Shown here piece after piece: positions 37,985 through 47,800 of a stretch of DNA of 64,000 bases. Numbering within the stretch: the first letter of the stretch is position 1; every line of letters starts with the position of its first letter. The stretch is from Neospora caninum Liverpool (Eukaryota; Apicomplexa; Conoidasida; Eucoccidiorida; Sarcocystidae): NCBI RefSeq assembly GCF_000208865.1, contig NC_018397.1, positions 1,984,001 through 2,048,000 on the forward strand, in the 5' to 3' direction. The notes beneath the pieces are model-generated. The model had not been told where the DNA came from and made no database searches. It saw only the letters and a list, made by a program, of their open reading frames with translations. The position numbers and the translations under genes are program-made.

Positions 37985-38286
37985 CTAAATGGACAAACCG
38001 TCCAGCTGGAACGCGGGTTGCTGGCGCTTTGAAGGGGCCTTAGGTTCTTCCGGTATGCTGTCTTTCTCTCTGTAGAGGCGACATGAGACGCCGCATATCA
38101 TCGCCGATAGCTCGAGCGTTATCCCAGAGAGAACGGTTTTCGTCCGTTCTCTCTTGTCGGCGGCCGTCACGGGTGCAATATCTGAAACCCCCGGCACTTC
38201 CGGGAGTGTTTCCTTGAGCGTCGGATCCTGCATTCCTTTTTTCAGCACAGCTTCATTCTCCGGCCTACTCCGTCCGCCCGACCTCG
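37985..38286 (-). CDS. Possible terminal exon of the 38384-41101 gene
   Basis: This open segment follows a good acceptor (pyrimidine tract then AACAG at 38287) and ends in a stop at 37985. It encodes about 100 residues with coding-like composition, starting RSGGRSRPENEA and later ADKRERTKT. Phase matches a donor 165 bp upstream in the neighbouring frame. It could instead be a non-coding 3' segment. Confidence 0.4.
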
Positions 38287-38383
38287 CTGTTAAAAAACCG
38301 TCTCCACCGGAATGGGCAGTGACAGTGATGTCTCGCTGGAGTTTTCTGACGCAATTTCAAAGGAGGCGACACTCCTGTCATCA

Positions 38384-41101
38384 CTAGACAGCCCCGCTCC
38401 ACGCCAGCGGGGGCCGTGTATCGTCAATCGTCTCGGTGTCCACTCCTTTACGTGGCGTGCGAGAAAACACTGGACTCTCCGTTCCTTCACGGGTTCTCGG
38501 CGCTGTACGTGCTTCTTCAGAGAATCGTCGCCGTTCTCTCTCTGTCTCGACTTCACGCTCCGCCGACGAACCAGCAAGCTGAAACTGCGGGGCGCGGCCA
38601 ACACCTGGTGCCACACAACCACTCTCAGCTATTTGGCTGCCACACAGGCCATCGGGGAGCTCCATGACCTGCCGACCTGCTTGATCGATCTCTGACAGAG
38701 TGTATTGACAGCAAACAGCTGGGGGTGGTGGCTCCCGCTCTGTGGCATTCAAGGTGGTCACCGGAGACAGCTTCCAATGTGAGAGGAACCTTGAGAGTCG
38801 ACTAGGACGGTTTTTGACTTGGCCTTTCGCCGGAGGTGCCGTTGTTCGCAGCTTACAGACCGCAGACCATTTCTTCCCTTTTCCCCTGTCGGGACAGGGC
38901 ACCGAATCCTCTTGCTTCGAAACAGATTCGCTCCCAGAGAGTGTGCTCTCTGGGTTGCCCCGGCTGCTCACACTGCTGGAACAAGATGTAGGGGCAGTCG
39001 ACACACCTGCTGGAGCAAGCGGAGTCGACACAGGAGGCGACACCAATAAACTAGGGTATTTCGATAGCTCTCCGTTCAATGTGGCCCACGATATCGGGCT
39101 TCCACCAGGCGCTGACCTGTGACGAAAAAACTGGCGTCTCAAATGCCGCGCACGAGCCTGTGGAAAAAGCGTCTCGGGTCTATCAAGCGGGTGATACAGA
39201 CCTCTCGAAGTCCCGCCAGGAACTCCTGGACCCGATGGCAGCAACGCACTGTCCCCCCAGCCTGAGCCTGCCGCTCCTATAACCGCCCGAGGGACGGCGT
39301 GCGCCGAATAGTTCCCGTCGTTTTGGTCAAGTTGAGGCTCCAAAACGACTTGGGACAAAAAAGGCTCATCTTCTCCGAGCAGATCCAATAGAAGAGGAAG
39401 CGGCGAGAGGCCGCGCCTCCGCCGGGACAAACCCCCGCTCCGGCCTCGGCGGGTGACTGACGAAGGCGTCCCATCTTGACTGGTGTCGCTAGTTCTAGAC
39501 ATGCTTCGTGACGAGCGTCGGCTACTTTCCTCCCCTCCTGAGGACGACTGTCGTGAGAGCCTTCCCTCTTCTCTCCACGAGTCGTTTGCTGTCCGCAGCG
39601 CGTGACCATTCCCTCCCAAATGGCCGCCTGTTGCATGCGTTTCCGAGACCGGAGACGGCACGAATCCGGAAATCCACTGTCTGTTGCCCCCATCTTCTCC
39701 GTCTCGAGAACGAACTTTCTCAGGCGTGTCCAAAGAAAAGGTGACTTTCTTCGACATGCGCCGCACAAACCCTCGCAGGCCCGACGCCCGAGGCTGGCGC
39801 TGTCGCACGGCCACGCGCACTTCCAGCTGCTCCTCCGTCCAGCCTTGGAGTCGGCCGTCGTCAGTACTGGCTCGGCGCCACAGTGGGCGGCTCTGCTCGC
39901 TGAGAGCCGGCTGCATGCCACGCGAGGCGAGGACGCTCGCGGGCGGCAGCGCCATGATAACGTTATCGCCTTTCCATGTCCACTGGTGCGGGCATCCAGC
40001 ACGGATCCTCCTCGCTCCAACGGTGTCAAAAGATGCTTTCACGAGGGGAGGCAATATTTCCGGCGACAACAGCTGTACACGTTGACTTGAGCTCAGGGGA
40101 GATTCTGCGCCCACAGACGCCTGATGCGCACACGCGCAGGATGATGAATTCCCACTACAACACCACATCCTGAAGGCGTCGTACGCTTGTGACCGGACAA
40201 GCGTCGGCTTCAGCTTCCTCCGCTCTAGCCACATAAAGAGATTCATGTGACCATGCTCCCTGCGGCAGTCCATTGCCTCAAGAGTCGGCGCTCCCGCCGT
40301 CACCGTAGACTCTTTCGCGGCTGCGGTGTACAGATTAATGATCGCGCGAGACGCCAAATCGACTGAGGCGGAAGAAAACGGCGCCGGCAGACAACCGGTG
40401 GACACCTCTCGCCCGCTTGACTTTCCTGCGGACTTCAGAGGCCAGTCACAAACGGATTCCTTCTTCAGCACGCGCGGGCTGGCACCTGAGGTGCACGTCG
40501 CCGAATCCTGTCTATTGGTGCATCCTGCCTCTGCCTCGGCGTCACTGTCATCTTCGTTCTCAACGGCGAATTTAGAGCCGCCCGGGGCCAAGGCGCCAGA
40601 GACAAGGCGCAAGGAAACCGTTGCGGAGCTGGATGTCGCACTTCGCCTGGGGAATGTCTCTGCCGGGGAAGACCTGCATCCAGGGGTATTCCGGCATGCG
40701 GGTCCCGAGAAGCCACCAACCCCGGCTCGCACCGGACACATCCCATCTTGTGTCCAGTCACGTGAATCAGGAGAATGGCGAGGGACCGCCGGGATTTGAA
40801 GCCCTCCTCGAGTCTGCGCCAGAGTAGATCCATGAGATCCAGAAGGCTCATAGGGCGCCTGGAGATTATGGCGCATTCTATCCGGAGGGGAAGGATTCAG
40901 GTGGCAGGGACGATTGACTGAAAGCAGTATCCCATCTTGTCGGTCATGGAGAGCAGGCATGCCGGACGAGCGTAGCGCCGAAATTCCCTCGAAAGCCAGG
41001 GCTTTTGTTGAATCACAACTTATCTCGCTTCTCGTAAAGCCCGTAACCCAGCTAGCGAGGCCGGCAACGGTGCCAGGCATATCTTCCGAAGCCCGTGGCA
41101 T
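38384..41101 (-). CDS. Unknown basic, serine/arginine-rich protein
   Basis: The ATG at 41101 opens a 905-residue frame ending with TAG at 38384. The frame extends upstream to 41131 only with non-ATG codons. The protein is hydrophilic, with clusters of Ser/Arg around residues 510-570 (RRSSRSMSRTS, then RRRRG), a short Leu-rich stretch after it, and basic segments RRMSKKVTF and GKGKKW. Cys-rich patches lie near residue 305. There is no signal peptide or clear transmembrane segment. A likely alternative 3' end exists. A donor at 38452/38451 (CCAC|GTAAAG) joined to an acceptor at 38287 (TTTAACAG|CG) keeps phase. It adds an open exon of about 100 codons ending at 37985, rich in Lys/Glu/Pro. I do not recognise the family; a nuclear or cytoskeletal role would only be a guess from composition. 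Confidence 0.68.
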   Translation of the reverse strand: MPRASEDMPGTVAGLASWVTGFTRSEISCDSTKALAFEGISALRSSGMPALHDRQDGILLSVNRPCHLNPSPPDRMRHNLQAPYEPSGSHGSTLAQTRGGLQIPAVPRHSPDSRDWTQDGMCPVRAGVGGFSGPACRNTPGCRSSPAETFPRRSATSSSATVSLRLVSGALAPGGSKFAVENEDDSDAEAEAGCTNRQDSATCTSGASPRVLKKESVCDWPLKSAGKSSGREVSTGCLPAPFSSASVDLASRAIINLYTAAAKESTVTAGAPTLEAMDCRREHGHMNLFMWLERRKLKPTLVRSQAYDAFRMWCCSGNSSSCACAHQASVGAESPLSSSQRVQLLSPEILPPLVKASFDTVGARRIRAGCPHQWTWKGDNVIMALPPASVLASRGMQPALSEQSRPLWRRASTDDGRLQGWTEEQLEVRVAVRQRQPRASGLRGFVRRMSKKVTFSLDTPEKVRSRDGEDGGNRQWISGFVPSPVSETHATGGHLGGNGHALRTANDSWREEGRLSRQSSSGGEESSRRSSRSMSRTSDTSQDGTPSSVTRRGRSGGLSRRRRGLSPLPLLLDLLGEDEPFLSQVVLEPQLDQNDGNYSAHAVPRAVIGAAGSGWGDSALLPSGPGVPGGTSRGLYHPLDRPETLFPQARARHLRRQFFRHRSAPGGSPISWATLNGELSKYPSLLVSPPVSTPLAPAGVSTAPTSCSSSVSSRGNPESTLSGSESVSKQEDSVPCPDRGKGKKWSAVCKLRTTAPPAKGQVKNRPSRLSRFLSHWKLSPVTTLNATEREPPPPAVCCQYTLSEIDQAGRQVMELPDGLCGSQIAESGCVAPGVGRAPQFQLAGSSAEREVETERERRRFSEEARTAPRTREGTESPVFSRTPRKGVDTETIDDTRPPLAWSGAV

Positions 41102-44100
41102 GTGGGAGCCTCCTGTGGAATCCAAGTGCAATATGCACTACTTCGTTCCCAGCGTAAATGTTTGCAAGGGACATGAAGAGCAAGTTGCGACTTTGTGGTA
41201 CGACGTGAGAGCCTCTATAGTCGAAAGCGTCATTAAACACACATCAGTTTCTTCGCCAGTGCCCCAACCTGTCGATTTTTGGCACACTCTGTCCAGCAGT
41301 TTCTAACTCGGATACTGTTCATGAGACCAGGCTATGGGTTGAGCCATGGCCAAACCTCGGCGTTGTGGAATGACATACTGGACGAAGGAAGACCGACGGA
41401 TGGATGAGAATCGGCAGGGAGCCACGATGTCCAGAAGTCAGAGAGACGATGAAACGGTTCTACTGCATGCGGGACTGGCGAGAAACCCCGATGAGCTACA
41501 CTTTGAAGTGGCCAACAGCTGGAAGCGTAGGTACACCTGGGAGTGGACCCAACCCAATACGGTTGCCCCAATCACAACTCGCCTGGAGAGCGGACGGCAG
41601 GTGCATGCGGCCTGGATATTCTGCGTCTCGGCTGCAAGAGGAAAGCCGATGTGACTCGAGTTAAGGGCTTGTCTTTCCTCCGAAGAAAAGAGAGCAACGG
41701 AACACGCAAGTCTGACTCTCCCCGGACGTGGACCCCCACGATCCCGCGCTCCTTCGTCCCCGTGAAGAGCCGGTAGGCCGGCGTGAAGGAGAGACCCCAC
41801 AGCTTTCACTCCGGCACAAAACTCCCGCAATATCCGTAGAACGGAAGTACGCCTGAAATAGTGGTTCGTTGCTAAAACAAACACGAAGCGGGGAAACCCT
41901 GCCTGACACCCAGGAGCCCGCGATGGGCAACCCGTTCCCCAACGGCAAAACCACAACCGTGCGGAGATGCAGGTGGCATGCGAGACAGGCTAGGACGATG
42001 TATTTCTTCGAATTCGACTCCAAAAAGAGGAGTTCAACACCCTGGCGAAACGAAGAACACACGTTTGCGTAGTTCGGAGAGTCAGCAGGGAGGAAAAGCG
42101 CGACGCTGCCACCAGCAGGTGAACGGGCAGGCGGTCCAGTCGGATGGACAGTATGGGCACGCTCGGCGGCGTCCCCGCGAGTTTCGTGTCAGGCGCCACC
42201 GGGATGGCCTCCGCACTGTGCATGTGGAAGACTCTCTGTGGCACACGGTTGCGTTGTTACTCAAGGCTATCGGCCAGTATAAAATGTTTCGGAACTTGCA
42301 AAAGGTTGACAGAAAATGCGGAGGAGCGCACATCGCGAAGCCGAAGGGAAAAAGGAACAGCCGCGCACGCACTGCCCCCGTCGTCGCCTCGAAGGACAAT
42401 GTTTCCCGTCACTCAATTTCTTGAACCACACAAACAACAAAATGGGCCGCCAGCCTGTTGAACAATAATAACCGTTCACTGTCATCGCAGTAATCTTACG
42501 CCGTTGCGTATTCTATGATGAGTTCCGGATGATCATGGACAACAGAGGCTCCACAGGCATATCTCGGAGTACGTGTGTGTAGCGCCTATAGGAAAGTTGT
42601 GCCGAGGGGCAAAGACAGAGTCCGCAGATTTCTGTCATCGCTAAATTAGAAGACTGTGCCAGGATTATACGCCGAACAATCAGAATTTCCACGAACGCTT
42701 TTACTGTAGAAGAAGCGGCTGGAAATAGGAAGTATGCATTGGCCCATTGGCCAAGTAACCGCGTAAAGCTACAGAACTACACAAACAAGCCTAGAGTATT
42801 ACAGCGATGTCGGGTTATCCCGTGCAGCAGTGCACGAATGACACGGTCCTCCGATCCGTTGGGAAGAAGAGGGATCGCACCCGCGAACAGCAGTATTTAC
42901 GGCCTTCCACGTTGTCGAGAAAAGTTCACAAATAAACGCGACCACTGACGCGCCCCCGCTGCCACCGTCGGTTTTTAGTCTTGCTTCCTAGTCCTATATC
43001 TGACGGATGACCATCTTGCTCCTTTGTGTAAAAGGAAAAAACCCTATCGTTCTAGAACCTGAATTATGTTCCGTACCCTCTAAGAGATGGACCATCTTCA
43101 CTGGATGCAACTGAGCTCGACCAGGCACACGGTCCGCATTTTCCTCCACCTATGAGGCGCTTCGTCCTCGTCTGACGGCAAAGAGAAAATACTCGGCGTC
43201 GCCGAACACCGGGCCGAGCATCCACTAGAGAACACTTGACTACCCAAACTACTGCCACTTCCGAAAATGAGACCAAGCAGCAACGCCAGCCGTTTGGAGC
43301 GGACCTCCTCGGAGGGAATATCACTGTTGCGAGGGAAATGGAGAGCTCTGTGCCGTCGAGGAGGGTCATTCACCTGCTGCTTTCTCGCATCCCCGGTAAC
43401 CTGTCGCTGCTGCAAACATCTGTTCTGTGCTTTTCTGTGCCTTCGGCTAATTTGGCGGCAAACCGACGGAAAGCAATCGCGACGTTGTGACGCGTCCCAG
43501 GGCGTTCAAATTTCTTCGTTACTTGGCCGTAAAAACACAGATGCAGTCGAGTTCACAGACGCACCCACAAAAGTAAGGAGCTGGACGACAGCAACTGCAG
43601 TCACTGACGGGCAGCATCAGCCGTCTGCCTAGCCGCACGTCGCTGTGCCACTTGGACGCTGATTGGTTGCAACAGCGAAACCAAATCAGAATGACCATAC
43701 CTATGCGCAGGAACCAGTGACTCCTGATTGGCGCTTTAGAGTTGCGAACACAAGTTGCGCTTTACTGGTTGCCGACCAAACACAAGAAAACCACCTGCCT
43801 CCCCAAGAAAATGGAAAGACTGTTGAAGTCTCAAAAGAACGGAAGATGCACTCGAGAGCAAGTCAACTGGGAGTCGACGAGGGATAAGCGAGGATTAACT
43901 CGACTAAAACACCTGTACGGTTCTGCTGTCTCAGGGCACACTAACCCCTATTTGGTACTCGGAAAAGAATACATCCAGCACCAGCGAAAGAACAATCTAC
44001 CAGGCCATCTCCGGAAGGCCAAGGGTGTCAGCGATGCAGGAGCCCGGGCAACACAGGAAAGACGACGGCATATAGCCAGCATCCTTCCCCCTAAATTCAC

Positions 44101-44464
44101 ATCATGCCCCAGCGAAACAGGAAAAGCTCGTAAAGGCCTTGCACAAAAACTGCCCGACGACGAACAGATTTTCCCACAAATGAACATCGCCCCTCAGACT
44201 TGTCTCACCGCTCAGGTAATCATCAGTATCACACGGACCTTCTACAAACTGTGCTCAGCAACGACCAACCACAACCACGTCGGCTTCCCCACTGTCTTCT
44301 GTGCAGTACCATAATATATGCATATATATTCATGTATATACATATGCGAACATGCGTATACGCGCATGCCTACAGACCATGCGTATACGCGCATGCCTAC
44401 AGACCACCCTGGTTGTGGAGCTACCTCGTTACTAAAGTATATGTATATTCAATTACCAAAAAAG
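41102..44464. other. Intergenic, no gene recognised
   Basis: Short and medium open frames (up to about 190 codons) overlap on both strands without domains, ATG-led long frames or convincing splice structure. The region should include the promoter of the 41101 gene. The right end becomes TA-rich and contains a tandem duplication and a mitochondrial-like fragment. Confidence 0.45.
44351..44404. repeat. Perfect 27 bp tandem duplication with internal palindrome
   Basis: Two identical 27 bp units (44351-44377 and 44378-44404) start CATGCGTATACGCGCATGCC. Each contains the perfect palindrome GCGTATACGC and a GCATGC word. Identity of the copies suggests a recent duplication or active slippage. Confidence 0.95.
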
Positions 44465-44523
44465 GTAAAAAGACGCTTTGTATTACATTTATATTGCCTT
44501 TTATAGGTTGTGTGTTATAATAG
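44465..44523 (+). pseudogene. Probable nuclear fragment of mitochondrial cytochrome b (NUMT)
   Basis: Translated, the segment reads RRFVLH in one frame and then, after a one-base deletion, FILPFIGC in the next. It runs into stop codons right after. This matches the RFFVLHFILPFIGC stretch of apicomplexan cytochrome b as I recall it. The AT-rich composition contrasts with nearby coding sequence. Nuclear copies of mitochondrial DNA are abundant in Toxoplasma-group genomes. The piece is too short and broken to be functional. Confidence 0.6.
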
Positions 44524-44843
44524 ATGAGCTGATGCCCGCCTTCTGAAAGTGAAGCAGGACACGCGACTGATAGCACATCAACCCCGGGTCGGGTGTACAT
44601 CCACTGGGAGGGCTAGCGGCTTCTTTGATCGAAGTGTCTGACAGCGTTGCAGGCACAGTTTCGCTGTCCTGCCGCCAGGCACAACGCCGCCGCTATCCTT
44701 TCGCACACTGGTACGCTATATGACTACCTGGAGTGGTCAAAATTACTGAGGCCTGTTCTACACCATTTTCTAGTTGGTTTCCCGCGAATCCCAGAAAAAC
44801 TTCGGAAGAAAGGCGAAGAGACGGAGGACCTTGTCCCGTGGAA

Positions 44844-47800
44844 TTACACCCACGAGCTCCTGCGTTCGCGGGAATCCACGAATCTGACGACGAGTTCATA
44901 ATCGCATCCCGCCTCGGCTCCGTCCTTTTCCCCATCGGTCCCCGGGCACGCATCCCGCGGTCCTGGAGAGCCTGTCTCGAGCGCCTCTTGTCTGTCCGCA
45001 CTTCCTGCAAACGTCTCTGCGCGGTTCCCCACAGTGTCCCCATCGGTTGCGCTCCTGCTGATCCCTGTCTGTGCGCTCTCTTGGGCTCTCGATACGGGCA
45101 GAGCACCGCCAGAGCCCCCTCTCGGGAGTGACAAGCCAAGACTCCCCCGTCTGGGAAACGAAGCGTGTGCGCTCTCGCGCTCCCGCCTCGCCCATTCAAG
45201 GTGGGGGAGTTGGGCCCTGTAGAGCACGTAGAGAGGGGACTGGACTGCACCTCCGGGCCACCCGCAGCCGAGAGGGACCGCTGCACTCCCCGAGAACTCC
45301 CTGCCCATCACTGAAGGCAGCTCCGTCACGAGCGGAACAAGCGAAAGAGGCGACTGAAAATACGAATCGAAAGGAGACCCCCCCTCACGTGGCACGGAGG
45401 CTGCGGTGGGGTATCGGCTCGCCCTGGATGGGCAGCCTCCTAGGCTCCACGAAGTGAGCGAAGAGGACCGCTCCCTCGCACTCGAGAACCCGTCAGGATC
45501 TGCTGTTGACGAGTATGAACGCTCATCCACAGACTCGGAACCTTCGCAGCTGCTGTCGCAGGACTCCCGCTGGTTGTCGCTGTCGGCCGCCTCAGAAGCG
45601 TCGTCGTCCTCCATCCACGGGGCCGCACTCGTGCACACACACTTCAGCCACCACGGCAAATCGACGTGCCTACGCCAATGGAGATAAACGAAGATGATCA
45701 GAAAAAAGAAAAAAACGCACATGTTCGAGATGGCCACAGCCATCCAGGGGATGCGGCCCCCTCGTCGCTGTTTCTTCTTGTCTGCCTTGGCCTGGCAACA
45801 CAGGAAGGACACACACAAAGCCTACCCCGAACATCTGATCTGCGTCGCGCATGTCAGCAAACCGCCCCAGTCTCTCGCGACACACAACGCGCACAAGACT
45901 GGACACCCGCGCGTGACGCGTGGACACGCCCAGGACGGAATCTTCAACTGGTTTGGCTGCACGAGACAGTCTCGGCACACGTGAAACTTTGCAGTAGACT
46001 GACAAGCTCAGATCGCCTGGCCCTCTCGATTTTCGCGTCCCGCCGTTCCACAACGCTCACCTTTGGGAACTCCTCGACAGATGTCTGTACGTACACCACA
46101 CGAGCGGGTCCGCCTTGCGTGCGGCGAACAAGCCTGCGGTAAGCCTCTTTCGCGGTCATTCCCCAGCCTGCCTGAGCTGCCGCTCCGAGGCCTGCTTCCT
46201 CAGCTCCACCGAGAAAGGCGGTTCTCGCTCGTGCCGCGTTTTGTCCGTCCTGCGCAGTCCCCGCGCCGCTGCCCACTCCGTCGTCCGCCGTCTGGCCACT
46301 GGATTTGTCTTCGGGAACGCGGAACTTCCTGGCGATGCCGGCGATTGAAATGTGGACGAGAATGGAGCCCCTTTCGAGAAGATCTAGAGAGCCCTGGACG
46401 CCCCGCGATGAGATCCCGCGCCCGAACTCGCCCAACAAAAGCCGCGGTTGATTGCTGCCGACCCACCGAGCTGTGCCTAGGATCTTCACGCGCGACGGGT
46501 CCAGCAGGCCGCTCTGTTGAGCGGATTTCGCGTACAGACGAGAGGGCGTGCGAGAGGAGACGAGGCGCACGACATCGCGTCGGACGTCTTCGGCGCTGCT
46601 AAAGTCTCGAACAGGCAGAAGAAGAACGGCGTGGACATCCAGGTCCATCGCTGGATCGGCTTCTGGGCCCTGTACGCCTGCGCTGTCGAGGCCGACGATA
46701 TCATTAAGGAGAACGACCGTCCTCCCTGCTGCATTGAGAAGCGACGGATCCCACCTCAGCTCGATGTTCAAGAGCTGCGAAGCGGTGCTGACCGGCAGGT
46801 AACGGCCTAGAGGCGCTGAGTCGTCTTGCAAGCGAACTCCATAGGGGGACCAGCTCGGCGCCGCGCGGCCGCCTGCGCGTGCCTCTGGACACTCTCCGTT
46901 CGCGCCGCCTTCGTCAGTGCATCTGTTCCACGCCCACGCGTCCACCATGGTCAGCTGGAGAAGCGCACTGTGGGCCGGGAGGCCAGCCATCAGCTCTTCG
47001 ACGCGGTCGTCGGCGATCTTGTCTCCGAAGACGCCTGCCTTGACTTCGTCTCCTCGCTCTCCCCGCAAAAAATAGCCAGTTACTTGGACCGTCGGGAGAC
47101 GCTTGTCCCTGAAGAGCGCGGGAAAATGATCGAGAAACGGAACGTCGCCCGCCGCGTGCGAACGGTGGCCGCGGTAAAACGGCGCGGACGAGGAAGACAC
47201 CACCGGGAAACCCTGGAAGCGCCGCAACGCCTTCTGAAGCTTCTGGTAAACTGCCTCCTTCACGCGGCCTTCCAACCAGCGAAGCGCGTCCAGCTGACGG
47301 CTCGTGTACAACAGTCCGGCCCCCATCTGGTGGTGGGGCCGCTCCCCGAAGAGATAGTCTTTCATGCCGTCCATCAGGAGAATGCTCGTGCTCTGCTGGG
47401 GCCTAAGACGCAGAAACGCAGCATCCGAGACACTCCGCGAAACACGCCGTGGAGAGCGGAAAAGAGTCCAGACGGCGTCTTCTCTGCAGTTCGCGGTTTG
47501 TGCCCGAGAGCCCTTCGAAGAACCGTCGTGCTTCCACGCGCCTCCCGACACTGTCTGTCGGAACCAAGTGCCTGACTCACCGCCGGAAAGGCGCATCGTT
47601 GACGACGGGGGCGAAGCTTCCGTACGCCCACATCAGCGGAGCAAAGAACGCCCGTTCGCTGAACCAGAGATCGAGGAGGTGCTCGGCGAGATCCATGAAG
47701 TAGCGCGACTTTTGGCCGTGAGTCATCAGCGCCTCAGGGCCCCCGACTTTGAACAGCTTGAACTTCAAAATGGACGTTGCGAAGAGGTCCCAGGTAACGA

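Noticed and set aside
41438..41956. Minus-strand open frame of 172 codons with hydrophobic stretches
   Set aside because: No ATG at the start, no paired splice sites with neighbours, no motif.
43742..44314. Plus-strand open frame of 190 codons
   Set aside because: It begins at TTG, lacks a recognisable domain and ends in the TA-rich zone; probably chance.
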